A DNA stretch of 64,000 nucleotides from Chryseobacterium aurantiacum (GCF_003020585.1 NZ_PXUE01000004.1:62001-126000), one strand, 5' to 3'. Positions 33,756-43,048 are shown, counted from the first letter of the stretch. Translations and numbers: made by a program. The notes: generated from the sequence alone by a model not told the origin.

Positions 33756-35069
33756 ATGAAAAAACGACTTATTTCTGCTGCTGCCGTAGCTTTCTTCGGG
33801 CTCATGCTGAATGCACAGCAAATAAAATTCGAAGAGTATGATCTTCCCAATGGCCTTCATGTAATTCTTCATCAGGATAATTCCGCTCCGGTAGTAACAA
33901 CAGGAGTAATGTACCATGTAGGTGCCAAGGATGAAGTAAAGGGAAGAACCGGTTTTGCACACTTCTTTGAGCATCTTTTATTTGAAGGAACTCCTAATAT
34001 TAAGAGAGGTGAATGGTTTAAGATCGTTTCTTCAAACGGAGGTGACAACAATGCCAATACAACCAACGACAGAACATATTACTATGAAACTTTCCCATCC
34101 AACAACGAACAGCTTGGACTTTGGATGGAGTCTGAAAGAATGCGCCATGCAGAAATCAATCAGGTTGGAGTGGATACCCAAAGAGAAGTCGTAAAAGAGG
34201 AGAAGAGATTGAGAATGGATAACCAGCCTTATGGAAATTTGTTCTCAACAATTCAAAAGAATTTGTTTACCAACCACCCCTATAACTGGCCAACCATTGG
34301 CTCTATGGAGGATCTGAATGCAGCTAAGCTTGAAGAATTTCAGGCTTTTTATAAAAAATTCTATGTTCCGAACAATGCAACGTTAGTAGTAGCAGGAGAC
34401 ATCAAACCTGAACAAACCAAGAAATGGATTGCAGAATATTATGGAGGTATTCCAAAAGGAACTATTTATCCTAAAGATTTCCCTAAAGATGCTCCCATCA
34501 CTCAGGAAAAAGAAGTTACAGCAACGGATCCGAACATTCAGCTTCCGGCCTATGTTTTTGCCTACAGAACTCCTGCCAATAAAGAAAAAGATGCTTATGT
34601 ACTAGATATGCTTTCTTCTTATTTAAGCAATGGCAAGTCTTCTGTTTTATACAAAAAACTGGTAGATCAGGATAAAAAAGCACTTCAGGTAGCCGCCTTT
34701 AACCAGGGACTTGAAGATTACAGTATTTTCGCATTCTTTGCTATTCCTATGGGAAAGACCACCAAGCAGACTTTACAGACTGACATTGATGCTGAGATTA
34801 AGAAACTTCAGACTACTTTAATTTCTGATGAAGATTATCAGAAGATCCAGAATCAGTTTGAGAACCAGTTTGTCAATCAAAATTCAAGTATTCAGGGGAT
34901 CGCAGCTTCTTTGGCAACCAACCATGTATTGATGGGAAACACCAACCTTATCAATAAAGAAATTGATATTTACAGATCTATTACAAAACAAGATCTTCAA
35001 AATGCAGCCAAAAAGTATCTGAATTCTAACCAAAGAATCATCATCAACTACGTTCCTGAGAAAAAATAA
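33756..35069 (+). CDS. M16 family zinc metallopeptidase (active subunit)
   Basis: A 437-residue secreted peptidase with a signal peptide ending LMLNAQ. The inverted zinc motif HxxEH is present as HFFEH (69-73), with a downstream acidic zinc ligand expected in the EVVKEEKRLRMDN stretch, so this is the catalytic partner. It has two M16 domains (about 25-230 and 240-430). The next gene, 7 nt downstream, encodes an M16 protein without the zinc motif; pairs of active and inactive subunits form heterodimers in other bacteria. Likely role: degradation or processing of peptides in the periplasm. Confidence 0.93.
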   Translation: MKKRLISAAAVAFFGLMLNAQQIKFEEYDLPNGLHVILHQDNSAPVVTTGVMYHVGAKDEVKGRTGFAHFFEHLLFEGTPNIKRGEWFKIVSSNGGDNNANTTNDRTYYYETFPSNNEQLGLWMESERMRHAEINQVGVDTQREVVKEEKRLRMDNQPYGNLFSTIQKNLFTNHPYNWPTIGSMEDLNAAKLEEFQAFYKKFYVPNNATLVVAGDIKPEQTKKWIAEYYGGIPKGTIYPKDFPKDAPITQEKEVTATDPNIQLPAYVFAYRTPANKEKDAYVLDMLSSYLSNGKSSVLYKKLVDQDKKALQVAAFNQGLEDYSIFAFFAIPMGKTTKQTLQTDIDAEIKKLQTTLISDEDYQKIQNQFENQFVNQNSSIQGIAASLATNHVLMGNTNLINKEIDIYRSITKQDLQNAAKKYLNSNQRIIINYVPEKK

Positions 35070-35076
35070 TTTACCC

Positions 35077-37107
35077 ATGAAAAAGCAATTCACCTATATA
35101 GCAGCGGCATTTTTATTTGCAGGAATGCTTTCCGCTCAAAAAATAGACATTAATGCAATGCCAAAACCGGGACCTACTCCTGCCGTTAACATTGCTAAAC
35201 CAAAAACCTTTCAGCTAAGCAACGGACTTACTGTAATGGTTGTTGAAAACAATAAACTGCCAAGGGTAAATACAACTCTTACCATGGACAGGCCTCCGTA
35301 CTATGAAGGAAATATAGCAGGAGTAAGCCAGATTATGGCAGAACAACTTGATAATGGAACTACAAATCTAAGTAAGGATGAGTTTAATAAAAAGGTTGAC
35401 TTTTTAGGAGCCAATCTAAGCTTTTCCTCTAATGGGGCTTCTTCTAACTCTCTTTCAAAATATTTCCCTGAAGTATTGGGACTAATGGCTGATGCTATCG
35501 TTAATCCAAAATTTTCAGCAGAAGAGCTTCAAAATGCAAAAGAAAGAACTATTGAAGGCTTAAAAGCTGATGAGAAAAATGCTTCTTCTATTGCGGAAAG
35601 AGTATCCAATGCATTGAAATATGGTAAAAATACTTCAAGAGGAGAGTTTGAAACGGTAGAGTCCATCAATAAGATTCAATTATCTGATATTCAAAACATT
35701 TATAATAAATACTATGCTCCGGAAAATGCTTATTTAGTAATTGTAGGAGATGTAAAGTTTGACCAAATCAAACCTTTGGTTGAAAAATCTTTTGGAAACT
35801 GGAAAAAATCAAATACAAAATTTGCGGCTTTAGAGCCTGCTTCCAATGTTTCCAAAACAGAGATTAATGTAGTGGATGTACCGTCTGCAGTACAGTCTGT
35901 ACTAGAGGTAGGAAACCTGAATACTCTTACAATGAAAGATCCGAACTACTTCCCTGCTACTATTGCCAACTATATTTTAGGGGGTGGCGGTGAAGCCAGG
36001 CTTTTTATGAACCTTAGAGAGAAAAACGGATTTACATATGGCGCTTATTCCAGTATGCAGCCTAGTAAATACTCCCCTATTTTTTCTGCTGAAACTAGTG
36101 TAAGAAATGAAGTTACAGATAAGGCTATTAAGGAATTAATGAATGAACTTAATGCGATTTCTACTGTAAAACCTGAAGAACTTGAAAATGCTAAGGCAAG
36201 GCTAAAAGGCGCTTTCATTATGTCTTTGGAAAAACCTGGAATTATTGCCAAGTTTGCTTTGGATCAAAAGGTTCAGAACCTTCCGGCAGATTTCTATACA
36301 AACTACTTAAAATCCATCGATAAGGTAACTGCAGCTGATGTATCCAACGCCGTAAAAGCAACCATTTTCCCTAACCAAAGCAGAATCTTCGTTGCCGGTA
36401 AGGCTTCTGATATTGCTGAGGGACTGGAAAAACTGGGATATCCTGTAAAATACTTTGATAAGGAAGCAAATCCTGTTTCAAAACCCGCAGTACAAAAAGT
36501 AGACGCCAATGTAACCATTGCTTCTGTAGTGGACAAATACATCAATGCAGTAGGAGGATTGGCTGCCGTTCAAAAAGTAACCACCATAACTGCTGATGCC
36601 ACTACCAAAGTACAGGGAATGGATATGAGCATAAAGCTGATTGAAGGAAAAGGAGGAAAAATGATGATGGAAATGAAAATGATGGGTAATACTCTTCAGA
36701 AAATCGTCTTTGATGGTAAAGATGGATATGCTGAAGCACAGGGACAAAAAGTTCCGCTGAATGACCAGCAAAAATCTTTGATGGCCGAATCTGAACCTTT
36801 CCCGGAACTGAATTTTGCAAAAAAAGCTGATTTAAAACTAGCGGGTATTGAAAAATACAACAACGAGGATTCTTATGTTGTAAAGGGCCCAAAACAAACC
36901 TATTACTACAGTGTAAAGACAGGCCTGAAAACTGGTGAAATAAAAGCCGGTGAAGGAGGTTCTATCCCTACCAGCTTTGCCGACTATAAGGAGGTATCAG
37001 GTGTAAAACTTCCATTTACCATTATCCAGAACATGGCCGGAATTGACATCAACCTTACAGTACAATCCTACCAGCTGAATCAGGCTAAGGATTCTGACTT
37101 CAAATAA
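35077..37107 (+). CDS. Inactive M16 subunit fused to a LolA-like C-terminal domain
   Basis: A 676-residue secreted protein (signal ending GMLSAQ). Residues about 45-465 form two M16 domains, but the HxxEH position reads MAEQL, so it cannot bind zinc in the usual way. The R/Y-type motif expected in inactive partners is present (LFMNLREKNGFTYGAYS). Residues from about 468 (VDKYINAVGGLAAVQKV) to the end form an extra beta-rich domain like those of outer-membrane lipoprotein-sorting (LolA/LolB-like) proteins. Cotranscribed 7 nt after the active subunit. Probably a partner that shapes the substrate chamber or anchors the complex. Confidence 0.88.
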   Translation: MKKQFTYIAAAFLFAGMLSAQKIDINAMPKPGPTPAVNIAKPKTFQLSNGLTVMVVENNKLPRVNTTLTMDRPPYYEGNIAGVSQIMAEQLDNGTTNLSKDEFNKKVDFLGANLSFSSNGASSNSLSKYFPEVLGLMADAIVNPKFSAEELQNAKERTIEGLKADEKNASSIAERVSNALKYGKNTSRGEFETVESINKIQLSDIQNIYNKYYAPENAYLVIVGDVKFDQIKPLVEKSFGNWKKSNTKFAALEPASNVSKTEINVVDVPSAVQSVLEVGNLNTLTMKDPNYFPATIANYILGGGGEARLFMNLREKNGFTYGAYSSMQPSKYSPIFSAETSVRNEVTDKAIKELMNELNAISTVKPEELENAKARLKGAFIMSLEKPGIIAKFALDQKVQNLPADFYTNYLKSIDKVTAADVSNAVKATIFPNQSRIFVAGKASDIAEGLEKLGYPVKYFDKEANPVSKPAVQKVDANVTIASVVDKYINAVGGLAAVQKVTTITADATTKVQGMDMSIKLIEGKGGKMMMEMKMMGNTLQKIVFDGKDGYAEAQGQKVPLNDQQKSLMAESEPFPELNFAKKADLKLAGIEKYNNEDSYVVKGPKQTYYYSVKTGLKTGEIKAGEGGSIPTSFADYKEVSGVKLPFTIIQNMAGIDINLTVQSYQLNQAKDSDFK

Positions 37108-37125
37108 AAATCAATCATTTTTTAG

Positions 37126-37161
37126 AAAAAAGACTATCTCACTTTTGGGATAGTCTTTTTT
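37126..37161 (+). terminator. Intrinsic terminator of the M16 pair
   Basis: Arms AAAAAAGACTATC and GATAGTCTTTTTT around a 10-nt loop. Confidence 0.92.
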
Positions 37162-37319
37162 ATTTAGTGATGTCTTTTTAAACATTCACTAAATATTTAT
37201 AAAAATAATTTCTGTGAAATTTCCATCTCTTTAGTGAGCCTTTCTACCTGTTTTAAGCATTAAAACATTATTTTATTTTTAATTTTTCGCAGTTGATCCA
37301 CATTTACCAACATCTTTTT

Positions 37320-37349
37320 TTGTCATTCAGTAAAAAAACATTAAATTTG
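37320..37349 (+). promoter_or_regulatory. Promoter of secG
   Basis: TTG (37320-37322) and -7 element TAAATTTG (37342-37349) separated by 19 nt; the ATG follows at 37375. Confidence 0.6.
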
Positions 37350-37374
37350 CCCATTCAAAAAGATATCAGAATTA

Positions 37375-37719
37375 ATGGATACTATATTTACACTATTGAT
37401 GGTTCTTATTATGGTTGCCAGTGTTTTATTGGTGATTATTGTTATGGCTCAAAACCCAAAAGGTGGAGGTCTTTCCAGTACTTTCGGAGGGGCATCATCT
37501 GCTCAGTTTGGAGTACAAAGAACCAATGATTTCATGGAAAAAGCAACATGGACTCTAGGCGGAACTATCATCGTTCTTATCCTTTTAAGCGTTGTTATTA
37601 CTGGAAAACCATCACAGGTAGCTCCAGCTCAACAACCAGTAAAAAAAGAAGCTCCGGCTAAGCAATCGGCTCCTGCTTCTTCTAAAACAACTACACCGGT
37701 TCAGGCACCGGCAAAATAA
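37375..37719 (+). CDS. secG: Preprotein translocase subunit SecG
   Basis: A 114-residue inner-membrane protein with two transmembrane helices (about residues 3-24 and 58-78) and the conserved cytoplasmic loop QNPKGGGLSSTFGG between them, which defines SecG (PF03840). It assists SecYEG protein export. The C-terminal tail of about 35 residues is rich in Ala, Pro and Lys, as often in Bacteroidota SecG. It has its own promoter and terminator. Confidence 0.95.
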   Translation: MDTIFTLLMVLIMVASVLLVIIVMAQNPKGGGLSSTFGGASSAQFGVQRTNDFMEKATWTLGGTIIVLILLSVVITGKPSQVAPAQQPVKKEAPAKQSAPASSKTTTPVQAPAK

Positions 37720-37743
37720 GAAGATTATTTTTCTACATACAAC

Positions 37744-37772
37744 AAAAGCAACTCTATTTGAGTTGCTTTTTT
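37744..37772. terminator. Intrinsic terminator after secG
   Basis: Arms AAAAGCAACTC and GAGTTGCTTTT around TATTT with a T-run. It is also suited to the convergent glycosyltransferase gene. Confidence 0.9.
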
Positions 37773-37807
37773 ATTGGGTAATATTCGCGATATTTAATTT
37801 CTAGTTT

Positions 37808-38641
37808 CTATTTCAACTTGATTTTCTCAATCTGGTAACGAAGTTTTAAACCTGCCTTTAGAAAAGAATACTGCATTGGTTTGTCCTCTTTATAATACTT
37901 ATCAATAAAGATCTGCATGGCTCCGTAAAAACGTTTCAGATACACCTCATTCTTTACTGTGCTTTCTCCTTTATGATGAAGAATGGAGACCTTGCCATAA
38001 TAATAGTTTTTATATCCTTTTCTTAGTAAGGTGTAGCAAAGGTCAATGTCTTCCCCATACATAAAGTAGGATTCATCCAAGCCTCCAATATTTTCATAGA
38101 CTGCTTTTTTCACCAGTAAAAAGGCGCCTGTAATTACTTCTACTTCTGCAATCTCTTTTTCCTCTATATCGTTTCTATAATAAGATTTGGAATTATTCTT
38201 TTTTAAATTGGTAAACAATTTTTCAAAAGAATTGAACATATCCGGCACAGAACGTTTACTCTCATGCAGGAAATTTCCCTCTGCATCATGCATTCTTACA
38301 CCAAGGCACCCAAATTCAGGCTTGGTATCAGAAAAATCCAAAAGCTCTTTCATATAAAAGCCTTCCAGTTCTGTATCAGGGTTTAAAAGCAACAGATACT
38401 CGCCTTTCGCTTTTTGTATTGCCTGATTATTGGCCTTTGAAAAACCTCCATTATTTTTTGAAGAAATAAACTGTACATCCGGAAATTCCGGGATAAGATC
38501 ACCCCAGGAACTATCTGTAGAAGCATTATCAATTACAATAACCTCATATTCTACCTTTTCTACATATTTCTGAATAGATAAAAGGCAATTCCTTAGTAAT
38601 TGGGTAACATTATAATTAACAATAATAATTGACAGCTTCAT
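37808..38641 (-). CDS. Glycosyltransferase family 2 protein
   Basis: A 277-residue GT-A fold transferase. Motifs: MKLSIIIVNYNV at the start, VIDNASTDSS (nucleotide-sugar binding), LLLNPDTELEG (DxD-type metal site) and FMYGEDIDLCY (catalytic acid region). This resembles rhamnosyl- and other cell-surface polysaccharide transferases. The ATG at 38641 is 1 nt after the recR stop; the longer frame would overlap recR by 80 nt. Probably cotranscribed with recR. Sugar donor and acceptor are unknown. Confidence 0.9.
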   Translation of the reverse strand: MKLSIIIVNYNVTQLLRNCLLSIQKYVEKVEYEVIVIDNASTDSSWGDLIPEFPDVQFISSKNNGGFSKANNQAIQKAKGEYLLLLNPDTELEGFYMKELLDFSDTKPEFGCLGVRMHDAEGNFLHESKRSVPDMFNSFEKLFTNLKKNNSKSYYRNDIEEKEIAEVEVITGAFLLVKKAVYENIGGLDESYFMYGEDIDLCYTLLRKGYKNYYYGKVSILHHKGESTVKNEVYLKRFYGAMQIFIDKYYKEDKPMQYSFLKAGLKLRYQIEKIKLK

Positions 38642-38642
38642 A

Positions 38643-39254
38643 TTAATCCTTTTCGTTATACGGTAACCTGTTGATAATGGATCTTCCCAATGAAATTTCA
38701 TCGGCATATTCAAGCTCATCACCTACTGAGATCCCTCTGGCAATGCTTGAAAAATTCACCTTAAAATTTTTAAATTTTTTATAGATGTAATAAGCTGTAG
38801 TATCTCCCTCCATGGTAGCACTCAATGCAAAAATAAATTCCTTTACCTTACCATCATTCAGCTTTCTTTCAATGCTTGGAATATTCAGCTGGCCCGGTCC
38901 TATCCCCTCCATTGGAGAAATTTTCCCGCCAAGAATCAAATATTTCCCTGTATATTTCCCTGTATTTTCAATGGCAATCACGTCCCGTACATCTTCAACA
39001 ATACAGATCAATTCTCCGTTTCTTTTTTCATTACTGCAAATCTCGCAGATCTCAAAATCAGAGAAATTATGACATTCTTTACAGTATTTTATTTCGTTGA
39101 CAAGATTAATGAGTGAATTTCCAAGACTTACTGCTCTGGAGCTGGGCTGCTTTAATAAATGTAATGCTAATCTTAAAGCTGTTTTTCTTCCAATTCCAGG
39201 CAAGCCTGAAATCTCATCAACGGCTTTTGCCAAAACTTTACTTGGGTAATCCAT
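38643..39254 (-). CDS. recR: Recombination mediator RecR
   Basis: A 203-residue protein of the RecFOR pathway that helps load RecA at gaps. Seen in order: helix-hairpin-helix ISGLPGIGRKTALRLALHLL, zinc finger CKECHNFSDFEICEIC (Cys4), Toprim domain LICIVEDVRDVIAIE, and the C-terminal ARGISVGDELEYADEISLGRSI (Walker B-like). The length is typical. The -7 element on the minus strand at 39260-39267 ends only 5 nt before the start codon, so the mRNA may be leaderless. Confidence 0.96.
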   Translation of the reverse strand: MDYPSKVLAKAVDEISGLPGIGRKTALRLALHLLKQPSSRAVSLGNSLINLVNEIKYCKECHNFSDFEICEICSNEKRNGELICIVEDVRDVIAIENTGKYTGKYLILGGKISPMEGIGPGQLNIPSIERKLNDGKVKEFIFALSATMEGDTTAYYIYKKFKNFKVNFSSIARGISVGDELEYADEISLGRSIINRLPYNEKD

Positions 39255-39259
39255 AGCTA

Positions 39260-39267
39260 CAAAAATA
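39260..39267 (-). promoter_or_regulatory. Promoter -7 element abutting recR
   Basis: TATTTTTG on the minus strand with 5 nt before the recR ATG. No clear -33 element. The 39255-39567 gap (313 bp) otherwise shows only the plus-strand promoter at 39531. Confidence 0.4.
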
Positions 39268-39530
39268 AGGATTATTTGAGGAAAAACGGTAAATTATACA
39301 TATCTAGTTTTGGGAATCAGACAGAGATTTTGAGATCGTTTTTTTGTCTAAAGAAAGTTCATGATTCAATGGCCGAGTAAAATTCATTATTGGCATTAAA
39401 AATCAAAGGAAGCTCTATTTTTAAACCATTGTTAATTACTTTCTACACTTACCGGCTTTACAATGTCTCATTTTGATCTAATATTTTTTTAACATAATAT
39501 CCTTATCTTCCATAACTATAAAAAAACCGT

Positions 39531-39538
39531 TATATTTG
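39531..39538 (+). promoter_or_regulatory. Promoter -7 element of the LURP-one-like gene
   Basis: TATATTTG, a TAnnTTTG match, 29 nt before the ATG at 39568. Confidence 0.5.
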
Positions 39539-39567
39539 CGGCTTAAATATGAAAAAAATAAACTAAC

Positions 39568-40173
39568 ATGGTACTTAAAAATTTAAACTATCCTCTGGAT
39601 TTTAAATTCAAAATTTCTACACTGGCAAGTGACTTCAACATTACGGATAAAAATGGGAATTATGTAGCGTATGTACGTCAGAAAATGTTCAAGCTGAAGG
39701 AGGATGTTGTTGTTTTCAATGACGAAAGTAAAACTAAGGAACTTTTTAGAATCAGAGCCAATAAATGGATTGATTTCAATGCATCTTATTCTTTGAATGA
39801 CATTGTTGACAATAAAAACTATGGTAGATTGGCAAGAAAAGGGATGCGTTCTCTTTGGAAATCAAGCTATGATATTCTGGATGCTAATGATCAGCCAAAA
39901 TTCAAGGTACAGGAGGACAATGCATGGGTAAGATTCTGGGACAGCTTCGTAGGTGAGCTTCCTATTATTGGAATGTTTACAGGATATTTCCTTAACCCAT
40001 CTTATACCGTAACAGGTATTGACGGAAAAGCGTACTTCAAACTGAAAAAAATGCCTTCATTCTTTGGAAGAAGATTTCAATTGGATAGATTAATTGATAT
40101 TGACGACGAGGAAGAAAGCTTAGTAATCCTTTCATTATTAATGATGACTCTTCTTGAAAGAGCAAGAGGCTAA
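39568..40173 (+). CDS. LURP-one-related/Tubby-C2-like protein
   Basis: A 201-residue protein with repeated beta-strand pattern over the whole length (FKISTLASDFNITDKNGNYVAYVRQKMFKLKEDVVVF, then YDILDANDQPKFKVQED). This matches the LURP-one/phospholipid-scramblase-like fold (PF04525), a 12-stranded barrel around a hydrophobic helix (here near the C-terminus, LVILSLLMMTLLERA). No signal peptide. Function in bacteria is unknown; membrane association is plausible. A lipoprotein gene follows 18 nt later. Confidence 0.75.
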   Translation: MVLKNLNYPLDFKFKISTLASDFNITDKNGNYVAYVRQKMFKLKEDVVVFNDESKTKELFRIRANKWIDFNASYSLNDIVDNKNYGRLARKGMRSLWKSSYDILDANDQPKFKVQEDNAWVRFWDSFVGELPIIGMFTGYFLNPSYTVTGIDGKAYFKLKKMPSFFGRRFQLDRLIDIDDEEESLVILSLLMMTLLERARG

Positions 40174-40191
40174 AAATAAAATCACAAACAC

Positions 40192-40683
40192 ATGAAACAC
40201 CTAATCATTCTCTTTTCTGCATTTCTGTTGGTAGCTTGTAAAAAAGACAAGGAAACAGTTTCCGGCTCTACCTCTACAGATTCTGCAAATATTGTTAAGG
40301 ATTCTGCTCATGCTACTATTTCATCCGGAAAAATTTTAATTGAAAACATTTCATTTCCTGAAGAAATTAAAGAATGTTCATGCTATTTTGCAAGAAGCAA
40401 AGCAGATTTCGAAGCCGAAAAATACATCTATGCAGACGATGCAGGAAAAACAGCCTACATGAAGCTGGATGGTAAAAGACTGGCAATGAATCTTATTTCT
40501 TCAAGTGATATGGAAGTGGATGAAGAACTCACCAAGGAAATAGAAAGTAATGATTACAAAATCTCTGTAAAAGGTAAAAAGATCAAAGGTGAAGAAGCCC
40601 TTCTATTTGAGGGAACCCTTACCATTGAAAAACCTGATGGCTCTGTCATTACAACACCAATCTATGGAGAGTGTGGATGCTAA
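40192..40683 (+). CDS. Hypothetical lipoprotein
   Basis: A 163-residue protein with lipoprotein signal (lipobox LVAC, Cys16) followed by KKDKE and a Ser/Thr-rich linker. The mature domain contains Cys pairs ECSCYF (about residues 62-64) and the C-terminal GECGC, which may pair as disulfides or bind a metal. No known domain recognised. It lies 18 nt after the LURP-one-like gene and is probably cotranscribed; a strong terminator follows. Confidence 0.75.
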   Translation: MKHLIILFSAFLLVACKKDKETVSGSTSTDSANIVKDSAHATISSGKILIENISFPEEIKECSCYFARSKADFEAEKYIYADDAGKTAYMKLDGKRLAMNLISSSDMEVDEELTKEIESNDYKISVKGKKIKGEEALLFEGTLTIEKPDGSVITTPIYGECGC

Positions 40684-40766
40684 TAAGTGACATAATAAAA
40701 ATTTAAGGCGAAAAAAAACGGAATAACAAACTTGCTATTTTGCTGTTTTCTTCCCCAAACACATAC

Positions 40767-40800
40767 AAAAATGCTTCTGTATTTCACAGAAGCATTTTTT
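40767..40800 (+). terminator. Intrinsic terminator
   Basis: Arms AAAAATGCTTCTGT and ACAGAAGCATTTTT around ATTTC. The next promoter begins 6 nt after its T-run. Confidence 0.92.
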
Positions 40801-40806
40801 ATTTCG

Positions 40807-40814
40807 TAAATTTG
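40807..40814 (+). promoter_or_regulatory. Promoter -7 element of pepD
   Basis: TAAATTTG just after the terminator T-run (TTCGTAAATTTG context), 16 nt before the ATG at 40831. Confidence 0.55.
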
Positions 40815-40830
40815 AGAAAAATAAATTTCA

Positions 40831-42273
40831 ATGGAATTATCTAATATAGAACCGCAGATAATCTGGAAAAACTTCTCCAAGTTAAATGCAGTTCCAAGAC
40901 CATCAAAAAAAGAGGAAAAAGTAATTGCTTTCATCAAGGGATTTGGTGAAAACCTAGGATTGGAAACCACTGTAGATGAAGTAGGAAACGTAATTATTAA
41001 AAAACCGGCCACTGCAGGCATGGAAAACCGTAAATCTATTGTTCTTCAGTCTCACCTGGATATGGTTTGCCAGAAAAACAATGATGTTAACTTCGATTTT
41101 GAAACGGAAGGGATCAAAATGGAAATTGATGGTGACTGGGTAAAGGCAAAAGGAACAACTCTAGGGGCCGATAATGGTTTAGGAGTAGCTACTATTATGT
41201 CTATCCTTGAAAGTTCAGATATTCCGCACCCGGCATTAGAGGCTTTATTCACTATTGATGAAGAAACAGGAATGACCGGAGCAATAGGCTTAAAGCCAGG
41301 ACAGCTTACAGGAGAAATTCTTTTAAACCTTGATACGGAAGAAGATGATGAAATTGACATAGGCTGCGCCGGAGGTGTAGATGTTACCATCACTCAAAAT
41401 TATGCTGTAGAAGCTCCAAAAGGACAAATTGTAAGAATTGAAGTAAAAGGCCTACAGGGGGGACATTCCGGAATGGACATCCATAAAGGGTTTGGAAATT
41501 CAAATATTATCCTTGGAAGACTTCTTTATATTGGATTAGAAAAACAAAATCTTGAAATCGTTTCTATTGACGGTGGAGGATTAAGAAATGCAATTCCAAG
41601 AGAGGGAGCAGCTGTAATTTCGGTAAGAAATGCAGGTGAATTTATTGATGCTGCTACCATTCTTAAAAAAGAAATTCTGGAAGAGTTTGCTTCTGTAGAA
41701 CCTGGAATCCAAATCAATATTGAAAATTCTACGTCATCTGACAAAGCTGTATCTGAAGCTGATTCTAAGAAAATCATTCTTACTTTAAAGGCTCTTCATA
41801 ACGGAGTTTACAGAATGAGCCCTGATGTAGCAGACCTTGTGGAAGCATCCAACAATGTAGCTAGAGTTGAGTTGAAAGGAGGTGAGCTTAAAATCTTAAA
41901 CCTTACAAGATCATCTGTAGATTCTTCTAAATATTCTACAGCAGAACAATTAAAATCTGTAGCAGAATTAGCAGGAATGAATGTGGTATTCAGTGGTTCT
42001 TACCCGGGATGGAAACCAAAACCAGGTTCTGAAATAGTACAGGTCATGGAAAAAATCTACACAGAGAAGTTTAATGAGAAACCTCATGTAGTAGCTTGTC
42101 ATGCAGGCCTTGAATGTGGTATCATCGGAGCCAATTATCCTGAAATGGAAATGGTAAGCTTTGGACCAACCATCAGAGGAGCACACTCTCCTGACGAAAA
42201 AGCAAATATCCCTTCTGCTCAGAAATTCTGGAGCTTCCTAAAGGATATTTTAGCCAATATTCCTCAGAAATAG
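40831..42273 (+). CDS. pepD: Aminoacyl-histidine dipeptidase (M20 family)
   Basis: A 480-residue cytoplasmic metallopeptidase that cleaves dipeptides such as carnosine-like X-His. M20/PepD motifs: SHLDMVCQK (zinc-ligand His), GADNGLGVA (bridging Asp), DEETGMTGA (catalytic Glu and ligand Glu), NLDTEEDDEI and QGGHSGMDIHKG from the lid domain, and the C-terminal GAHSPDE (last zinc-ligand His). The length matches PepD (about 480-490). Its own promoter lies right after an upstream terminator, so it is monocistronic. Confidence 0.95.
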   Translation: MELSNIEPQIIWKNFSKLNAVPRPSKKEEKVIAFIKGFGENLGLETTVDEVGNVIIKKPATAGMENRKSIVLQSHLDMVCQKNNDVNFDFETEGIKMEIDGDWVKAKGTTLGADNGLGVATIMSILESSDIPHPALEALFTIDEETGMTGAIGLKPGQLTGEILLNLDTEEDDEIDIGCAGGVDVTITQNYAVEAPKGQIVRIEVKGLQGGHSGMDIHKGFGNSNIILGRLLYIGLEKQNLEIVSIDGGGLRNAIPREGAAVISVRNAGEFIDAATILKKEILEEFASVEPGIQINIENSTSSDKAVSEADSKKIILTLKALHNGVYRMSPDVADLVEASNNVARVELKGGELKILNLTRSSVDSSKYSTAEQLKSVAELAGMNVVFSGSYPGWKPKPGSEIVQVMEKIYTEKFNEKPHVVACHAGLECGIIGANYPEMEMVSFGPTIRGAHSPDEKANIPSAQKFWSFLKDILANIPQK

Positions 42274-42449
42274 AACATTAAAATATCTATATTAAATATC
42301 CAAAGTCTTATGATTTTGGATATTTTTAATTTAAAAACAATCAACTCTCTATTAACAAGATAAAGCCTTACAGATTAAAAATACATAACATACAAAAAAA
42401 TCCCAGTATATTTTCTTATCTTCTTTGGCCTTAAAAAAACATATAAATT

Positions 42450-43031
42450 ATGAAGAGTATTACAGTATTCTGTGGATCAAGCTTTGGCACAGATGAAATT
42501 TACAGAGAACAGGCATTCTTATTAGGACAAACATTAGCAAAGCAAGACATACAGCTTATTTATGGTGGTGCAGATGTAGGTTTGATGGGAGCCGTAGCAG
42601 ATGGAACTTTAAGTGAAAACGGAAAGGCAACCGGAGTTCTTCCCCACTTTTTACAATCAAAGGAAATTGCCCATAAAAACCTGACCGAACTTATCCTCGT
42701 GGAAACCATGCACGAAAGGAAAACTAAGATGAATAACCTGTGCGATGGCGTTATTGTTCTTCCAGGTGGTTATGGAACATTGGAGGAATTTTTTGAAATG
42801 ATCACATGGGCACAACTTGGTCTTCACAAAAAACCAATTGGGGTTTTAAATATTGATGGCTTTTATGACGACCTGATCAGCCTGGTTCAAAATATGGTAG
42901 ATAAAGGATTCTTAAAGCAAGTGAATAGAGATATGCTTCTGATTAGTGAAAATATTGATGACCTTCTGGAAAAGATGAAAAATTATGAGGCTCCTACCGT
43001 CGGAAAGTGGATTTCTAAGGAGGAAATTTAA
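42450..43031 (+). CDS. LOG family protein (TIGR00730 Rossmann fold)
   Basis: A 193-residue protein with the lysine decarboxylase-like/LOG signature PGGYGTLEEFFE and a nucleotide-binding start CGSSFGTD. LOG proteins are phosphoribohydrolases that release free cytokinin-type bases or act on related nucleoside monophosphates. Bacterial members are often annotated as cytokinin riboside 5'-monophosphate phosphoribohydrolases. The arginine and glutamate positions of the active site (HERKTKMNNL, GTLEE) are present. It stands alone between pepD and repeat C. Confidence 0.9.
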   Translation: MKSITVFCGSSFGTDEIYREQAFLLGQTLAKQDIQLIYGGADVGLMGAVADGTLSENGKATGVLPHFLQSKEIAHKNLTELILVETMHERKTKMNNLCDGVIVLPGGYGTLEEFFEMITWAQLGLHKKPIGVLNIDGFYDDLISLVQNMVDKGFLKQVNRDMLLISENIDDLLEKMKNYEAPTVGKWISKEEI

Positions 43032-43048
43032 AGTTGATATCGTTTTAA

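Noticed and set aside
37293-37529. Plus-strand ORF upstream of and overlapping secG in another frame
   Set aside because: It runs through the secG promoter and the secG coding start; secG is clearly the real gene.
38642-38722. N-terminal extension of the glycosyltransferase
   Set aside because: It would overlap recR by 80 nt; the ATG at 38641 gives the usual glycosyltransferase start 1 nt after the recR stop.
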